From NCBI GenBank assembly GCA_949282345.1, contig CASDOQ010000064.1, forward strand, positions 1 through 43,025: DNA of 43,025 nt, written 5' to 3'. This document shows, piece by piece, positions 25,044 to 32,475 of the stretch (its first letter is position 1; every line of letters starts with the position of its first letter). This stretch comes from an uncultured bacterium. Its GTDB lineage: Bacteria; Bacillota; Clostridia; Oscillospirales; CAG-272. Made by a program: the position numbers and the translations under genes. Under the pieces are notes generated by a model. The model was not told the origin of the DNA, searched no databases, and saw only the letters and a program-made list of their open reading frames with translations.

Positions 25044-26367
25044 ACAGGCAGGGGATATATCCCGTCCCGGACTCGATCGCCCCGTACCCGGGAAGCGTAA
25101 AGAGCAGGTTGATATAGTATCCGGCGGCCTCGTCGGGGATGCGGCCGCGCACCTCCCCGCTGGCAACGTCCACGCAGACGGCCTCGTCGTCGGTCTTCCA
25201 GACCTGGTCAAGGAAGGGGTGAGCACCGTGGCCGAACTTATCGTGGACGCTGTAACTCATCGGCTCCGTAATATAGAAGACGCGGGCACGGACGTCGGTA
25301 GCCGTCGCAGGGATCTCGGCGTGACAGAGTACCTCCCTGCCCTGCGGCCAATCCCGGAAGGTGACGAAGCCGGACGCGCCGGGGCGGCCGATCGCGCGGT
25401 CGGCAAAGGCGCGGCAATACGCCTGTTTGGCCAAGGCACTCATATGGCTGTGCGACCAGTTGCCGAGTATGGCCAAGACGTTCTGCGGGTTGGCGCCGGC
25501 CGTGTGCCGGGCCGAGTCGGTATAGGAATCGACGCTGAAGTTGCCGTCATCGTTGTACGCCAACCAGAGGATCGGCATATGCGCCCGGTCGAGGCGGTCT
25601 TCCGCCGCCCACAGGGCGCGGACGTACGGCTCCGAAAATTTTCCGAATCGCGAAAGCCCGCTGCACTCGTACGCCGTGCCGTAGATCGGAATGGCAAAGG
25701 CAAAACGCTGATCGTACCCGATGACCAGTGAGATCGTCACCCCGCCCCACGAGATCCCGCAGATCCCGATCTTATCGGCCTGCACGCGGGCATCCCCGCG
25801 CAAAAGGTTCCCGGCTAAGATCACCTGTCCGATGCCGTGATACGCCCAATGCTCCTCGATGGGGGCATATTCGGTATGGAATACGCGGTCGGGAGCGGAG
25901 ACATACCCCTCCTCGGCAAATTCGGGGGTCAGACCGTATGTATATTCCTGCCCGGCCGTGATCTCCTTCTGTCCGGCGTTCACCCTGTTCGGGAAAAATC
26001 CCGTCGTATCCATGGCGATGGCGGCATATCCGCAGTCGTTCCAGAGTTTGACCCAGGGCAAAAGCGGATGCCCGCCGCCCCCATGCACCAGCACGATAGC
26101 CGGAACGGGCGACTCGGGTGAGGCCCCCGCGGGAAATCCCACGTAGGCAAAAACCTTGGTCTTCTGACCCCGGTACGGCATCCCGTCATAGGTCACGGCG
26201 CGGATATGCGCATATTCCGGCAGGGTCGGGCGGTACGCAGGGATCTCCCGTGCGGAAACCGGCGTCCGCACAGCCCTCTCCATCGCCTCGGCGATCTCTT
26301 TTTTCTGTCTTTCGATCACTGCGGCATCCTGGAAACCGCCGACTGCCGTCTCTTTTTTCCTGTCCAT
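25042..26367 (-). CDS. alpha/beta-hydrolase, acetylxylan-esterase/prolyl-oligopeptidase type
   Basis: The product has 441 residues. The start at 26367 is chosen for ACGGAGGA upstream. After an N-terminal helical part and a beta-rich region comes the hydrolase fold: oxyanion-type stretch IVLVHGGGGHPL, the nucleophile elbow GICGISWGGV (Ser in G-x-S-x-G), a later Asp (WLAYNDDGNFSVD) and His in NWSHSHM. A C-terminal beta domain follows. No signal peptide, so it is intracellular. It resembles proteins annotated as acetylxylan esterase or dienelactone-hydrolase-like; the substrate is not established. It has its own promoter, repeats and terminator. Confidence 0.82.
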   Translation of the reverse strand: MDRKKETAVGGFQDAAVIERQKKEIAEAMERAVRTPVSAREIPAYRPTLPEYAHIRAVTYDGMPYRGQKTKVFAYVGFPAGASPESPVPAIVLVHGGGGHPLLPWVKLWNDCGYAAIAMDTTGFFPNRVNAGQKEITAGQEYTYGLTPEFAEEGYVSAPDRVFHTEYAPIEEHWAYHGIGQVILAGNLLRGDARVQADKIGICGISWGGVTISLVIGYDQRFAFAIPIYGTAYECSGLSRFGKFSEPYVRALWAAEDRLDRAHMPILWLAYNDDGNFSVDSYTDSARHTAGANPQNVLAILGNWSHSHMSALAKQAYCRAFADRAIGRPGASGFVTFRDWPQGREVLCHAEIPATATDVRARVFYITEPMSYSVHDKFGHGAHPFLDQVWKTDDEAVCVDVASGEVRGRIPDEAAGYYINLLFTLPGYGAIESGTGYIPCL

Positions 26368-26404
26368 ACGGGTTCCTCCGTTGCATTTTCTTTCACACGC
26401 CCTC

Positions 26405-26433
26405 AGTCTATCACATCCAGCGCCGAAAATCAA
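26405..26433 (-). promoter_or_regulatory. promoter of the esterase gene
   Basis: TTGATT (26433-26428), 17 bases, TAGACT (26410-26405), about 40 bases before the start. Confidence 0.6.
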
Positions 26434-26455
26434 GGTCTACCCCTAAATCGCCAAA

Positions 26456-26479
26456 AGAAAACCGCCGGATCTCCGGCGG
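26456..26479 (-). terminator. terminator of the ECF S-component operon
   Basis: CCGCCGGA and TCCGGCGG form an 8-bp stem with a 2-base loop, followed on the minus strand by TTTTCTTTT. It lies 20 bases after the S-component stop. Confidence 0.82.
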
Positions 26480-26499
26480 CGTGCAAAGAAAACTTTACC

Positions 26500-27027
26500 T
26501 CAATACTTTTTCTCGAGTTTTCGCAGCAGAATCGTGAACGGGAGTACCAACGTACCGAAAACTGCGTTGAAGATCCCGTGAATCAGATCGAAAGTCAGGC
26601 CTGCGGCGATCCACGAAAGCGTTGCCTCCCAGTCCAGTCCGAAGAGGAGTGCCTGCATCGGGGCATAGAGCGCTCCGAAGAGAAGCCCGTGCAGACCGCA
26701 AAGGATCGGATAGACGACCGCACACCACTTTTGCGGCAAGCGGCGCGGCACCAGAAGGAATGCAAAGAAGAGAGGGAGGAAAACATACAGATAGGCCAGC
26801 CACCAGAGCGAAAAGCCGTGGAACAGCCCGTCAAGAAAAACGTAAAGATAGATCGGGATGAGCGCCCGCCAGCGATAGACCACCGTCAGCGTTCCGATAA
26901 ACAAGGCGAGCAGATGAACGTTCGGCAATATCTCCATCAGATACTTTGTGGAAAACATCAGCGCGCCGAACATGGCAAAAACGGCGGTATCCCGCACGAG
27001 GCGGCGGCTCTTTTCATGTACTTCCAT
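26500..27027 (-). CDS. ECF transporter S component (DUF4430-associated type)
   Basis: A 175-residue membrane protein with about six hydrophobic segments. The start (RDTAVFAMFGALMFSTKYLME), LPNVHLLALFIGTLTVVY and the later GLTFDLIHGIFN are typical of an S-component family found beside DUF4430 lipoproteins in Clostridia. S components bind a vitamin or metal and need a shared EcfA/A'/T module, which is not in the window. The partner lipoprotein and the structured leader make a cobalamin-type ligand the best guess, but that is inferred. It is 39 bases downstream of the lipoprotein gene. Confidence 0.82.
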   Translation of the reverse strand: MEVHEKSRRLVRDTAVFAMFGALMFSTKYLMEILPNVHLLALFIGTLTVVYRWRALIPIYLYVFLDGLFHGFSLWWLAYLYVFLPLFFAFLLVPRRLPQKWCAVVYPILCGLHGLLFGALYAPMQALLFGLDWEATLSWIAAGLTFDLIHGIFNAVFGTLVLPFTILLRKLEKKY

Positions 27028-27066
27028 CGTTTTCTCACCTTCGAAGCATACGGAAGCGGAACAGCG

Positions 27067-27495
27067 TTATTTCTGCCGTTTGAATTCGTATACGTCGCCG
27101 GCGGTCACGGGCACAGAGGAGGCGCCCACCTGCGCTATTTCCCCATTCACGTAAAAGCCCCACCAGTATCCGCCGTCCAGATTGTAATCTGCGCGGATGC
27201 CGTTTACATAGGTGACCATCAGGCCGTATTCGTCGGTCTTGCCGTTGGCGAGGTCGGCGGCGGTCAGCGCATCGGCCACGGTTTTTTCATCGGTCTTCAG
27301 GGTGATGATGACGGTCTTTTCCTCCGCCGTGACTTTGACAGTGACGGCCGTCTCTCCCGTGCCGACGGTCACGTCGGACTGATAGCGGGCATTATCCCAA
27401 AGGGTTGCCTCGCCGCAGGCGGCAAAGGCAAAAAAGACGAATACAAGGAGAAGGAGGATCGCCGGGATTTTTCTTTGGGTCTGCGTTTTTTTCAT
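27067..27495 (-). CDS. DUF4430 lipoprotein (transcobalamin-C-like)
   Basis: A 142-residue exported lipoprotein: positively charged start, hydrophobic core AILLLLVFVFFAFAAC with the lipid-attachment Cys, then one DUF4430 domain (TVKVTAEEKTVIITLKTDE, YVNGIRADYNLDGGYWWGFY, VNGEIAQVGA). The domain has a beta-grasp-like fold related to the C-terminal part of transcobalamin/intrinsic factor. It probably captures ligand outside the membrane and hands it to the S component encoded next. The SD is AAAGGAAT. It is the first gene behind the leader RNA. Confidence 0.86.
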   Translation of the reverse strand: MKKTQTQRKIPAILLLLVFVFFAFAACGEATLWDNARYQSDVTVGTGETAVTVKVTAEEKTVIITLKTDEKTVADALTAADLANGKTDEYGLMVTYVNGIRADYNLDGGYWWGFYVNGEIAQVGASSVPVTAGDVYEFKRQK

Positions 27496-27599
27496 TCATA
27501 TTCCTTTCCCGAAGAAAACATCTCCCCCGCGGAAGCGGAACGCGCAAAAAAACACGCACGGCCGCCCCCCGCTTGCCCGGAGACTGTTTCCTTTCACGA

Positions 27600-27709
27600 G
27601 ACGATAAGCATTCCGGCTGATGACCTGCTCCCGGTCAATCACGGCAATGGCTGTTGCTGCGGAACCTCCCCGCATTTCCTTATCCCCGGCGGATGCCGGT
27701 TGCACCGTC
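27600..27709 (-). ncRNA. structured leader RNA, possible cobalamin-riboswitch variant
   Basis: On the minus strand several stems are visible: GCACCG/CGGTGC, CCGGC/GCCGG, TGCGG/CCGCA, GCAA/TTGC and GATTGACC/GGTCATC. GATAAG (27684-27679) can pair with CTTATC (27608-27603), while GACGGTG (27709-27703) can pair with the overlapping TATCGTC, so two folds compete. Parts resemble a cobalamin aptamer (GGTGC, ATAAGGAAA, AGCCATTG, AGCCGGAA), but other conserved blocks do not match well. It precedes the DUF4430/ECF genes by about 105 bases. Confidence 0.5.
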
Positions 27710-27739
27710 CTGCGGTGCCGAATCGTGTCGTATGTTCTT

Positions 27740-27768
27740 ATTATATGGATCTTTGCTCTGCTTGTCAA
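27740..27768 (-). promoter_or_regulatory. perfect sigma-A promoter of the DUF4430/ECF unit
   Basis: TTGACA (27768-27763), exactly 17 bases, TATAAT (27745-27740). Transcription should begin near 27733, giving a ~240-base leader before the lipoprotein start. Confidence 0.9.
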
Positions 27769-27825
27769 GTAGAATCGCGGCATAGCCCCACCCGGCGGCG
27801 CATAAAATGGAGCGGAGGTGATGCT

Positions 27826-29523
27826 ATGCGGGAATCAACACGGCTTTTTATCAAAAACGGGATCTCCCTCAGCGTTTCCGCCCTCGTGATGCGGACCGTC
27901 TCGGTAGCCTTCGGTGCCTATCTTTCGGGTCGCATCGGGGCGGAGGGGATGGGACTCTATTCACTGATCATGAGCATTTACACCTTTGCCGTGACCTTTT
28001 CCACCTCGGGTATTTCGCTGGCTACCACGCGCCTTTGCGCCGATGCACTCGGGCGGGACCGCCCCGGGGAAGTACGCGGTGCCCTGGCGCAGGCGCTCTT
28101 TTACGCTTTCACCTTTGGGGCGCTGGCCTCGGTCTTTCTCTTTCTCGGAGCCGGATTTTTCGGCACGGTCCTGCTGGGGGACAGCCGCACCGTCCCTTCC
28201 CTGCGCCTCTTATCGGCGGCGCTGATCCCGATCGCGGTCTCCTCGGTCTTCAATGGGTATTTCACCGCCATGCGGCACGCCACCAAAAACGCCGTCGTCT
28301 CGATGGCAGAACAGGCTGTGCGGATCTTGCTCACCTCTTTCGCGCTGGCGCTTCTTCTGCCGCACGGGATGACCTATGCCTGTCTTTCCCTCGTAGCCGG
28401 CTCGGTACTCGCGGAGATCTTTTCGGCCCTTTGTCTCTTTTTTCTGTATCGGCTCGAACGGCGAAATGCCCCGCCCGTTGCGCGGGAGAAAATACCGCCC
28501 TCAGCCATTCTGAGCATTACGCTGCCGATCGCGGCTTCCTCCTATATCCGTTCGGGGCTTGTGAGTGCGGAACATATGCTGATCCCCCGTGCGCTCACGC
28601 GGGGAGGCGGAACCCGGAAGGAAGCGCTCGCCTCCTACGGCATTCTTTCCGGCATGGCGCTTCCCGTTCTGCTCTACCCCATGGCTCTCCTCTCCTCTTT
28701 CGCGGGTCTTTTGGTGCCCGAGTTCGCGGAAGGCGAAGCGCGCGGAACGATCCCCGAAAACCGCCGGCTCTGCGAGCGTGCCCTGCGGCTGACGCTGATT
28801 TTCGGTATTGCGTGCGGCGGTCTGCTCGCAACTTTCGCCGGGGAGGTGGGAAACGCCCTCTACAGGGATCCGGCCGCAGGCCGGTATATCGCCATTCTCG
28901 CGCCTGCCATTCCGATCATGTATCTTGACCACGTGACCGATGCCATGCTCAAAGGGGTCGGCCTGCAGGTTTATTCCATGGTCGTGAATATTCTTGATTC
29001 CGCCGGGAGCATCCTGCTCGTCCTGCTCGTTTTGCCTCACCTCGGCGTAACGGGGTACGCGTATATCATCATCGTGGCGGAGATCTTCAATTTTTCCCTG
29101 AGCATCACCGGTCTGCATAATAAGATCGGCTTCCGCTTCCGCCCCGGGGAATGGGTCCTCCTCCCCACGGCCGCCATACTGCTTTCCGCTACGCTGGCCC
29201 GGCGGATCCCGATTTCCGGCACGTTCGGTCTTGTCTTTCGCATGGTGCTGGCGCTTCTCTTCTTTGCGCTGATCCTTTTTACGATATACCGATTGCCGGC
29301 CGCCTTGAAAAAGCGGGGAAAAGAAAAAGGCCTGCCGCGCAGGCAGCAGAAAAAAAGAAAGATCTCCCCGGGGATCCGAAAGATCTCCCCGAGGATCCGC
29401 GCCGAAAAGTCCCCCGCGGGGAGAACAGCGCCCTCTTGTGTCTATTGCTTTGGCGTAGCCGCCGCGCCGGAAAACGCGGCAACGAAAGCGGGAGTCAACG
29501 CCTCCCCCGGAGCCCCCGGATAA
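27826..29523 (+). CDS. SpoVB/MOP-family polysaccharide (lipid) flippase with unusual tail
   Basis: The product has 565 residues. ATG 27826 has the SD GGAGGTG; the same frame is open far upstream but only antisense to other genes. About 14 hydrophobic segments match the stage V sporulation protein B / oligosaccharide flippase family, with FIKNGISLSVSALVMRTVSV at the start and GIGAEGMG-like RIGAEGMGLYSLIMS. These proteins move lipid-linked precursors across the membrane. After the last helix (about residue 490) comes a basic, low-complexity tail of about 70 residues containing a duplicated KISPGIR/KISPRIR. The tail is not typical of the family and may be read-through of former intergenic DNA. 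Confidence 0.85.
   Translation: MRESTRLFIKNGISLSVSALVMRTVSVAFGAYLSGRIGAEGMGLYSLIMSIYTFAVTFSTSGISLATTRLCADALGRDRPGEVRGALAQALFYAFTFGALASVFLFLGAGFFGTVLLGDSRTVPSLRLLSAALIPIAVSSVFNGYFTAMRHATKNAVVSMAEQAVRILLTSFALALLLPHGMTYACLSLVAGSVLAEIFSALCLFFLYRLERRNAPPVAREKIPPSAILSITLPIAASSYIRSGLVSAEHMLIPRALTRGGGTRKEALASYGILSGMALPVLLYPMALLSSFAGLLVPEFAEGEARGTIPENRRLCERALRLTLIFGIACGGLLATFAGEVGNALYRDPAAGRYIAILAPAIPIMYLDHVTDAMLKGVGLQVYSMVVNILDSAGSILLVLLVLPHLGVTGYAYIIIVAEIFNFSLSITGLHNKIGFRFRPGEWVLLPTAAILLSATLARRIPISGTFGLVFRMVLALLFFALILFTIYRLPAALKKRGKEKGLPRRQQKKRKISPGIRKISPRIRAEKSPAGRTAPSCVYCFGVAAAPENAATKAGVNASPGAPG
29323..29344 (-). terminator. possible terminator for the AraC-type gene, inside the flippase tail
   Basis: GCCTGC-GCG-GCAGGC on the minus strand is followed by CTTTTTCTTTT. 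It lies 230 bases beyond the AraC stop and inside the flippase coding tail on the other strand. Confidence 0.4.
29359..29400. repeat. two tandem 21-bp repeats within the flippase tail
   Basis: Copies 29359-29379 and 29380-29400 share AAGATCTCCCCG and GGATCCG and differ at two positions. They keep the reading frame and encode the duplicated KISPGIR and KISPRIR. Confidence 0.85.
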
Positions 29524-29525
29524 AT

Positions 29526-29565
29526 CCGCCGGCAAGAGATTCGTAAGACGAACCGGGCGGTTTTT
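29526..29565 (+). terminator. weak terminator of the flippase gene
   Basis: CCGCC (29526-29530) can pair with GGCGG (29556-29560) across a long loop, followed by TTTTT. The stem is short, so this is tentative. Confidence 0.35.
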
Positions 29566-29571
29566 CAAAGA

Positions 29572-30321
29572 TCAGTCGGAAGAGGGGCCGTTTCCGCGCG
29601 GCAGCCATTTGCCGTAGTCACGCGGAGAAAGGCCGTATCGCTTTTTGAAATCCCGGCTGAAATTCGACAGGGAGGAATATCCCAACGCATCCGAAACCGT
29701 CGAAACGCTCTCGCCCCTCGCCAGAGAACGAACGGCATGATCAAAACGGCATTCTCCGTGATACTGTTTCAGCGAAAGGCCATAATAGCGGTGAAAGACG
29801 CGATACAGGTAGGAAACCGAATAGCCGAAGACGCGGGAAAGCTCCCGCATGTCCAGAAGCGTTGCGTAATGCTCGTCAATATAGCGGCGGATCCGCCCGG
29901 GCAGGCTCTCGTCCCGGTGGTCGAAATCGGTGATATACAGGACCAGTGCCTCGGCCATTCGTTGGATCGCCACCGGATCCCCCGCCGGAATATATCGGGA
30001 AAGAAGCGCTATCATATCGGCAACGAACGGGTCATCGGCCGGGTCGCACTGAATGGGGCGGTCGATCTTCGGGGTCGTCACGATATGAAAATACAGGTGG
30101 TTGAGTTTGTCCTCCTTGTCTTCCCATATCGAATAGACGCGGTCGGATGGAAGGATATACAACATCCCGTGCCGGAACGAAAAGGACTGCTCGCTGTCAC
30201 GATAATAAGCCGTGCCGCCGAGAATATAATAGACGCGCGAGAAGGTCGGCTTGTTGTCCATGAATTCCCAGTTGCTGTACGTAAAAGTCTTTCCGTATTG
30301 AAAAACCGAATTGATTACCAC
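29572..30321 (-). CDS. AraC family transcriptional regulator
   Basis: A 249-residue protein with a GTG start at 30321 preceded by GGGGGTGA. The N-terminal half is a cupin-like sensor domain (YYILGGTAYYRD, FRHGMLYILPSDRVYSI). The C-terminal half holds two AraC HTH motifs: MRELSRVFGYSVSYLYRVFHR and VSTVSDALGYSSLSNFSRDF, ending KRYGLSPRDYGKW. It is divergent from fucI and probably activates it in response to a sugar such as fucose; this is inferred from position. Confidence 0.93.
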   Translation of the reverse strand: MVINSVFQYGKTFTYSNWEFMDNKPTFSRVYYILGGTAYYRDSEQSFSFRHGMLYILPSDRVYSIWEDKEDKLNHLYFHIVTTPKIDRPIQCDPADDPFVADMIALLSRYIPAGDPVAIQRMAEALVLYITDFDHRDESLPGRIRRYIDEHYATLLDMRELSRVFGYSVSYLYRVFHRYYGLSLKQYHGECRFDHAVRSLARGESVSTVSDALGYSSLSNFSRDFKKRYGLSPRDYGKWLPRGNGPSSD

Positions 30322-30339
30322 TCAATCACCCCCGGATTC

Positions 30340-30368
30340 AGTATATCGCTTCAGACATCAAAAGTCAA
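30340..30368 (-). promoter_or_regulatory. promoter of the AraC-type regulator gene
   Basis: TTGACT (30368-30363), 17 bases, TATACT (30345-30340). In the 211-bp gap to fucI no good plus-strand promoter is visible: TATCAT near 30443 has no clear -35 box, as expected for an activator-dependent promoter. Confidence 0.7.
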
Positions 30369-30532
30369 CTCTTTTCATTTCCTGTGCGAAAAATGATAAG
30401 TTCCGGGTGGCTCCTGATATTCATTTTCCACACGCTGTCTGCTATCATAAAGAAAAGGCACCGCAAAAGTCGAAAGACTCTGCAGCACCCCATCGGTAAA
30501 GCGGAATTGCCTTATTGAAAGGAGAATAGCGT

Positions 30533-32305
30533 ATGAAATGCAGAATCGGTATCCGACCGACCATCGATGGCCGCTGGGGCGGCATCCGTGAAGGGCTGGA
30601 AGAGCAAACCATGCAAATGGCGCGCGCCGCCCGCAAACTGATCGAAGAAAACCTGTTTTATGCAGACGGGACGCCTGCCGAGGTCGTGATCTCGCCCTGC
30701 ACCATCGGCGGCGGACGAGAGGCCGCCGTCTGCGCCGAATATTTTGCCAAAGAAAACGTGACCGCCACGCTGACCGTCACGCCCTGCTGGTGCTACGGGA
30801 CCGAGACCATGGACCTTGACCCGCTGACGACCAAGGCCGTGTGGGGTTTCAACGGAACCGAACGGCCGGGAGCAGTATACCTTGCCGCCTGCATGGCGGC
30901 GCACGCCCAGCGCGGTCTACCCGCGTTTGCGATTTACGGACATGACGTACAGGACATCGGAGACAGCGGCATTACCCCGGATGTAGAGGAAAAGATCCTC
31001 CGCTTTGCCCGGTGCGCCCTGGCGGTCGGACAAATCCGCAACCGTGCCTACGTTTCGATCGGGAGCGTGGCCATGGGGATCGGCGGCTCCTTCCTCGACG
31101 CCAACAGGATGCAAAAGTATTTCGGACTGCGCGCCGAGTGGGTGGACATGACCGAGATCCTGCGCCGCATCGATCTTGAGATCTACGATCGTGAAGAATA
31201 CGCCCGGCTTCTCGGATGGATCAAGACGCGGTGTCACGAGGGGCGCGACCTGAACGGCGGTATCTGGGGGCAAAAGGATTTCACCCGTGAGGAACTTGAT
31301 GCGCAGTGGGAATTTGTCGCCAAGATGACGCTGATCATCCGGGACATCATGCTCGGCAATCCCGCGCTCGGAGAAATCGGCTGGCATGAAGAGGCGCTCG
31401 GGCGGAACGCGATCCTCGGCGGTTTCCAGGGGCAGCGGATGTGGACCGACTACAAGCCGAACGGCGACTTTACCGAAGCAATTCTCAATTCGAGTTTTGA
31501 CTGGAACGGAAAACGCGCCCCGATCATTCTGGCAACCGAAAGCGATAATTGCAACGGCCTTGCCATGCTGTTTGCCAATCTGCTGACCGGGCGCGCCGCC
31601 TGCTTTGCCGACGTGCGCACGTATTGGTCGCCCGACGCTGTTGAAAGAGTGACCGGCTGGACGCCGGAGGGTAGAGCGCAAGCGGGCTTCATGCACCTGT
31701 TGAACAGCGGCGCGGCCGCCCTCGATGGAACCGGCGCCGCCCTCGATGAAAATCAGAACCACACGATGAAGCGTTGGTGGGAAGTGAACGACCGGGATAT
31801 AGATGCCATGCTGGAGGCCACGCGCTGGAGCCCTGCCAACCGCGGTTATTTCCGGGGGGGCGGATTCTCCTCCACCTATTCCACAAAGGGAGAAATGCCG
31901 GTCACGCTCATCCGCGTCAACATGGTGGAAGGGATCGGCTATACCCTTCAGTTTGCAGAAGGGTGGACGGTAGAACTCCCTGATCATGTAAACAAAACCT
32001 TGCTTGACAGAACCGACCCGACCTGGCCGTCCACCTGGTTCGTTCCGCGCACTGAGGAAAGTGGTCCCTGCCGTGATGTATACAGCGTGATGGCCAACTG
32101 GGGCGCCAACCACGGGGCCTTCGTCTTCGGACATATCGGGCGTGATCTCATTACGCTGGCCTCGATGTTCCGGATCCCGGTATCCCTGCACAACATTCCG
32201 GATGCCGACCTTTTCCGCCCGCACGCATGGTCTGCTTTTGGAACCCGTGACCCGGAAGGAGCCGACTATCGCGCCTGCGCGCAATACGGAGAACTGTACA
32301 AATAA
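30533..32305 (+). CDS. fucI: L-fucose isomerase
   Basis: The product has 590 residues, the size of E. coli FucI. It converts L-fucose to L-fuculose (also D-arabinose to D-ribulose) and needs Mn2+. The metal ligands known from the E. coli enzyme (Glu337, Asp361, His528) align one residue off as Glu336 (ATESDNCNG), Asp360 (CFADVRTYW) and His527 (NWGANHGAF). The SD GAAAGGAG is well placed. No fuculokinase, aldolase or permease gene is adjacent, so the rest of the pathway must be elsewhere. An AraC regulator is divergent and a strong bidirectional terminator follows. Confidence 0.96.
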   Translation: MKCRIGIRPTIDGRWGGIREGLEEQTMQMARAARKLIEENLFYADGTPAEVVISPCTIGGGREAAVCAEYFAKENVTATLTVTPCWCYGTETMDLDPLTTKAVWGFNGTERPGAVYLAACMAAHAQRGLPAFAIYGHDVQDIGDSGITPDVEEKILRFARCALAVGQIRNRAYVSIGSVAMGIGGSFLDANRMQKYFGLRAEWVDMTEILRRIDLEIYDREEYARLLGWIKTRCHEGRDLNGGIWGQKDFTREELDAQWEFVAKMTLIIRDIMLGNPALGEIGWHEEALGRNAILGGFQGQRMWTDYKPNGDFTEAILNSSFDWNGKRAPIILATESDNCNGLAMLFANLLTGRAACFADVRTYWSPDAVERVTGWTPEGRAQAGFMHLLNSGAAALDGTGAALDENQNHTMKRWWEVNDRDIDAMLEATRWSPANRGYFRGGGFSSTYSTKGEMPVTLIRVNMVEGIGYTLQFAEGWTVELPDHVNKTLLDRTDPTWPSTWFVPRTEESGPCRDVYSVMANWGANHGAFVFGHIGRDLITLASMFRIPVSLHNIPDADLFRPHAWSAFGTRDPEGADYRACAQYGELYK

Positions 32306-32316
32306 CCCCCTTCCTC

Positions 32317-32356
32317 TGAAAAAACCGGGGCAGACATTCGATCTGCCCCGGCCCTT
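32317..32356. terminator. bidirectional terminator after fucI and the methyltransferase-like gene
   Basis: CCGGGGCAGA (32325-32334) and TCTGCCCCGG (32342-32351) form a 10-bp stem, with CCCTTTTT on the plus side and TTTTTT on the minus side. The other ~120 bases to 32475 show only short near-repeats of CGTATGTC. Confidence 0.88.
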
Positions 32357-32475
32357 TTTGTTTCACGGCGGAGAAAAGTATGCAACATACAGCCCATGCG
32401 GCATATCGCCGTATCGTATGTCACCGTATGTCGCCGCACTCGCCAAACGCCCGTCTTCTCTTACTTCTTAAAAGA

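Noticed and set aside
27600-27709. Leader as a TPP, FMN, THF or c-di-AMP riboswitch
   Set aside because: The conserved blocks of those classes could not be found; cobalamin is the only partial match.
26206-27825. 1105-codon plus-strand frame extending upstream of the flippase
   Set aside because: The first ~540 codons are antisense to the esterase, ECF and DUF4430 genes; the flippase begins at 27826 with a strong SD and a family-typical N-terminus.
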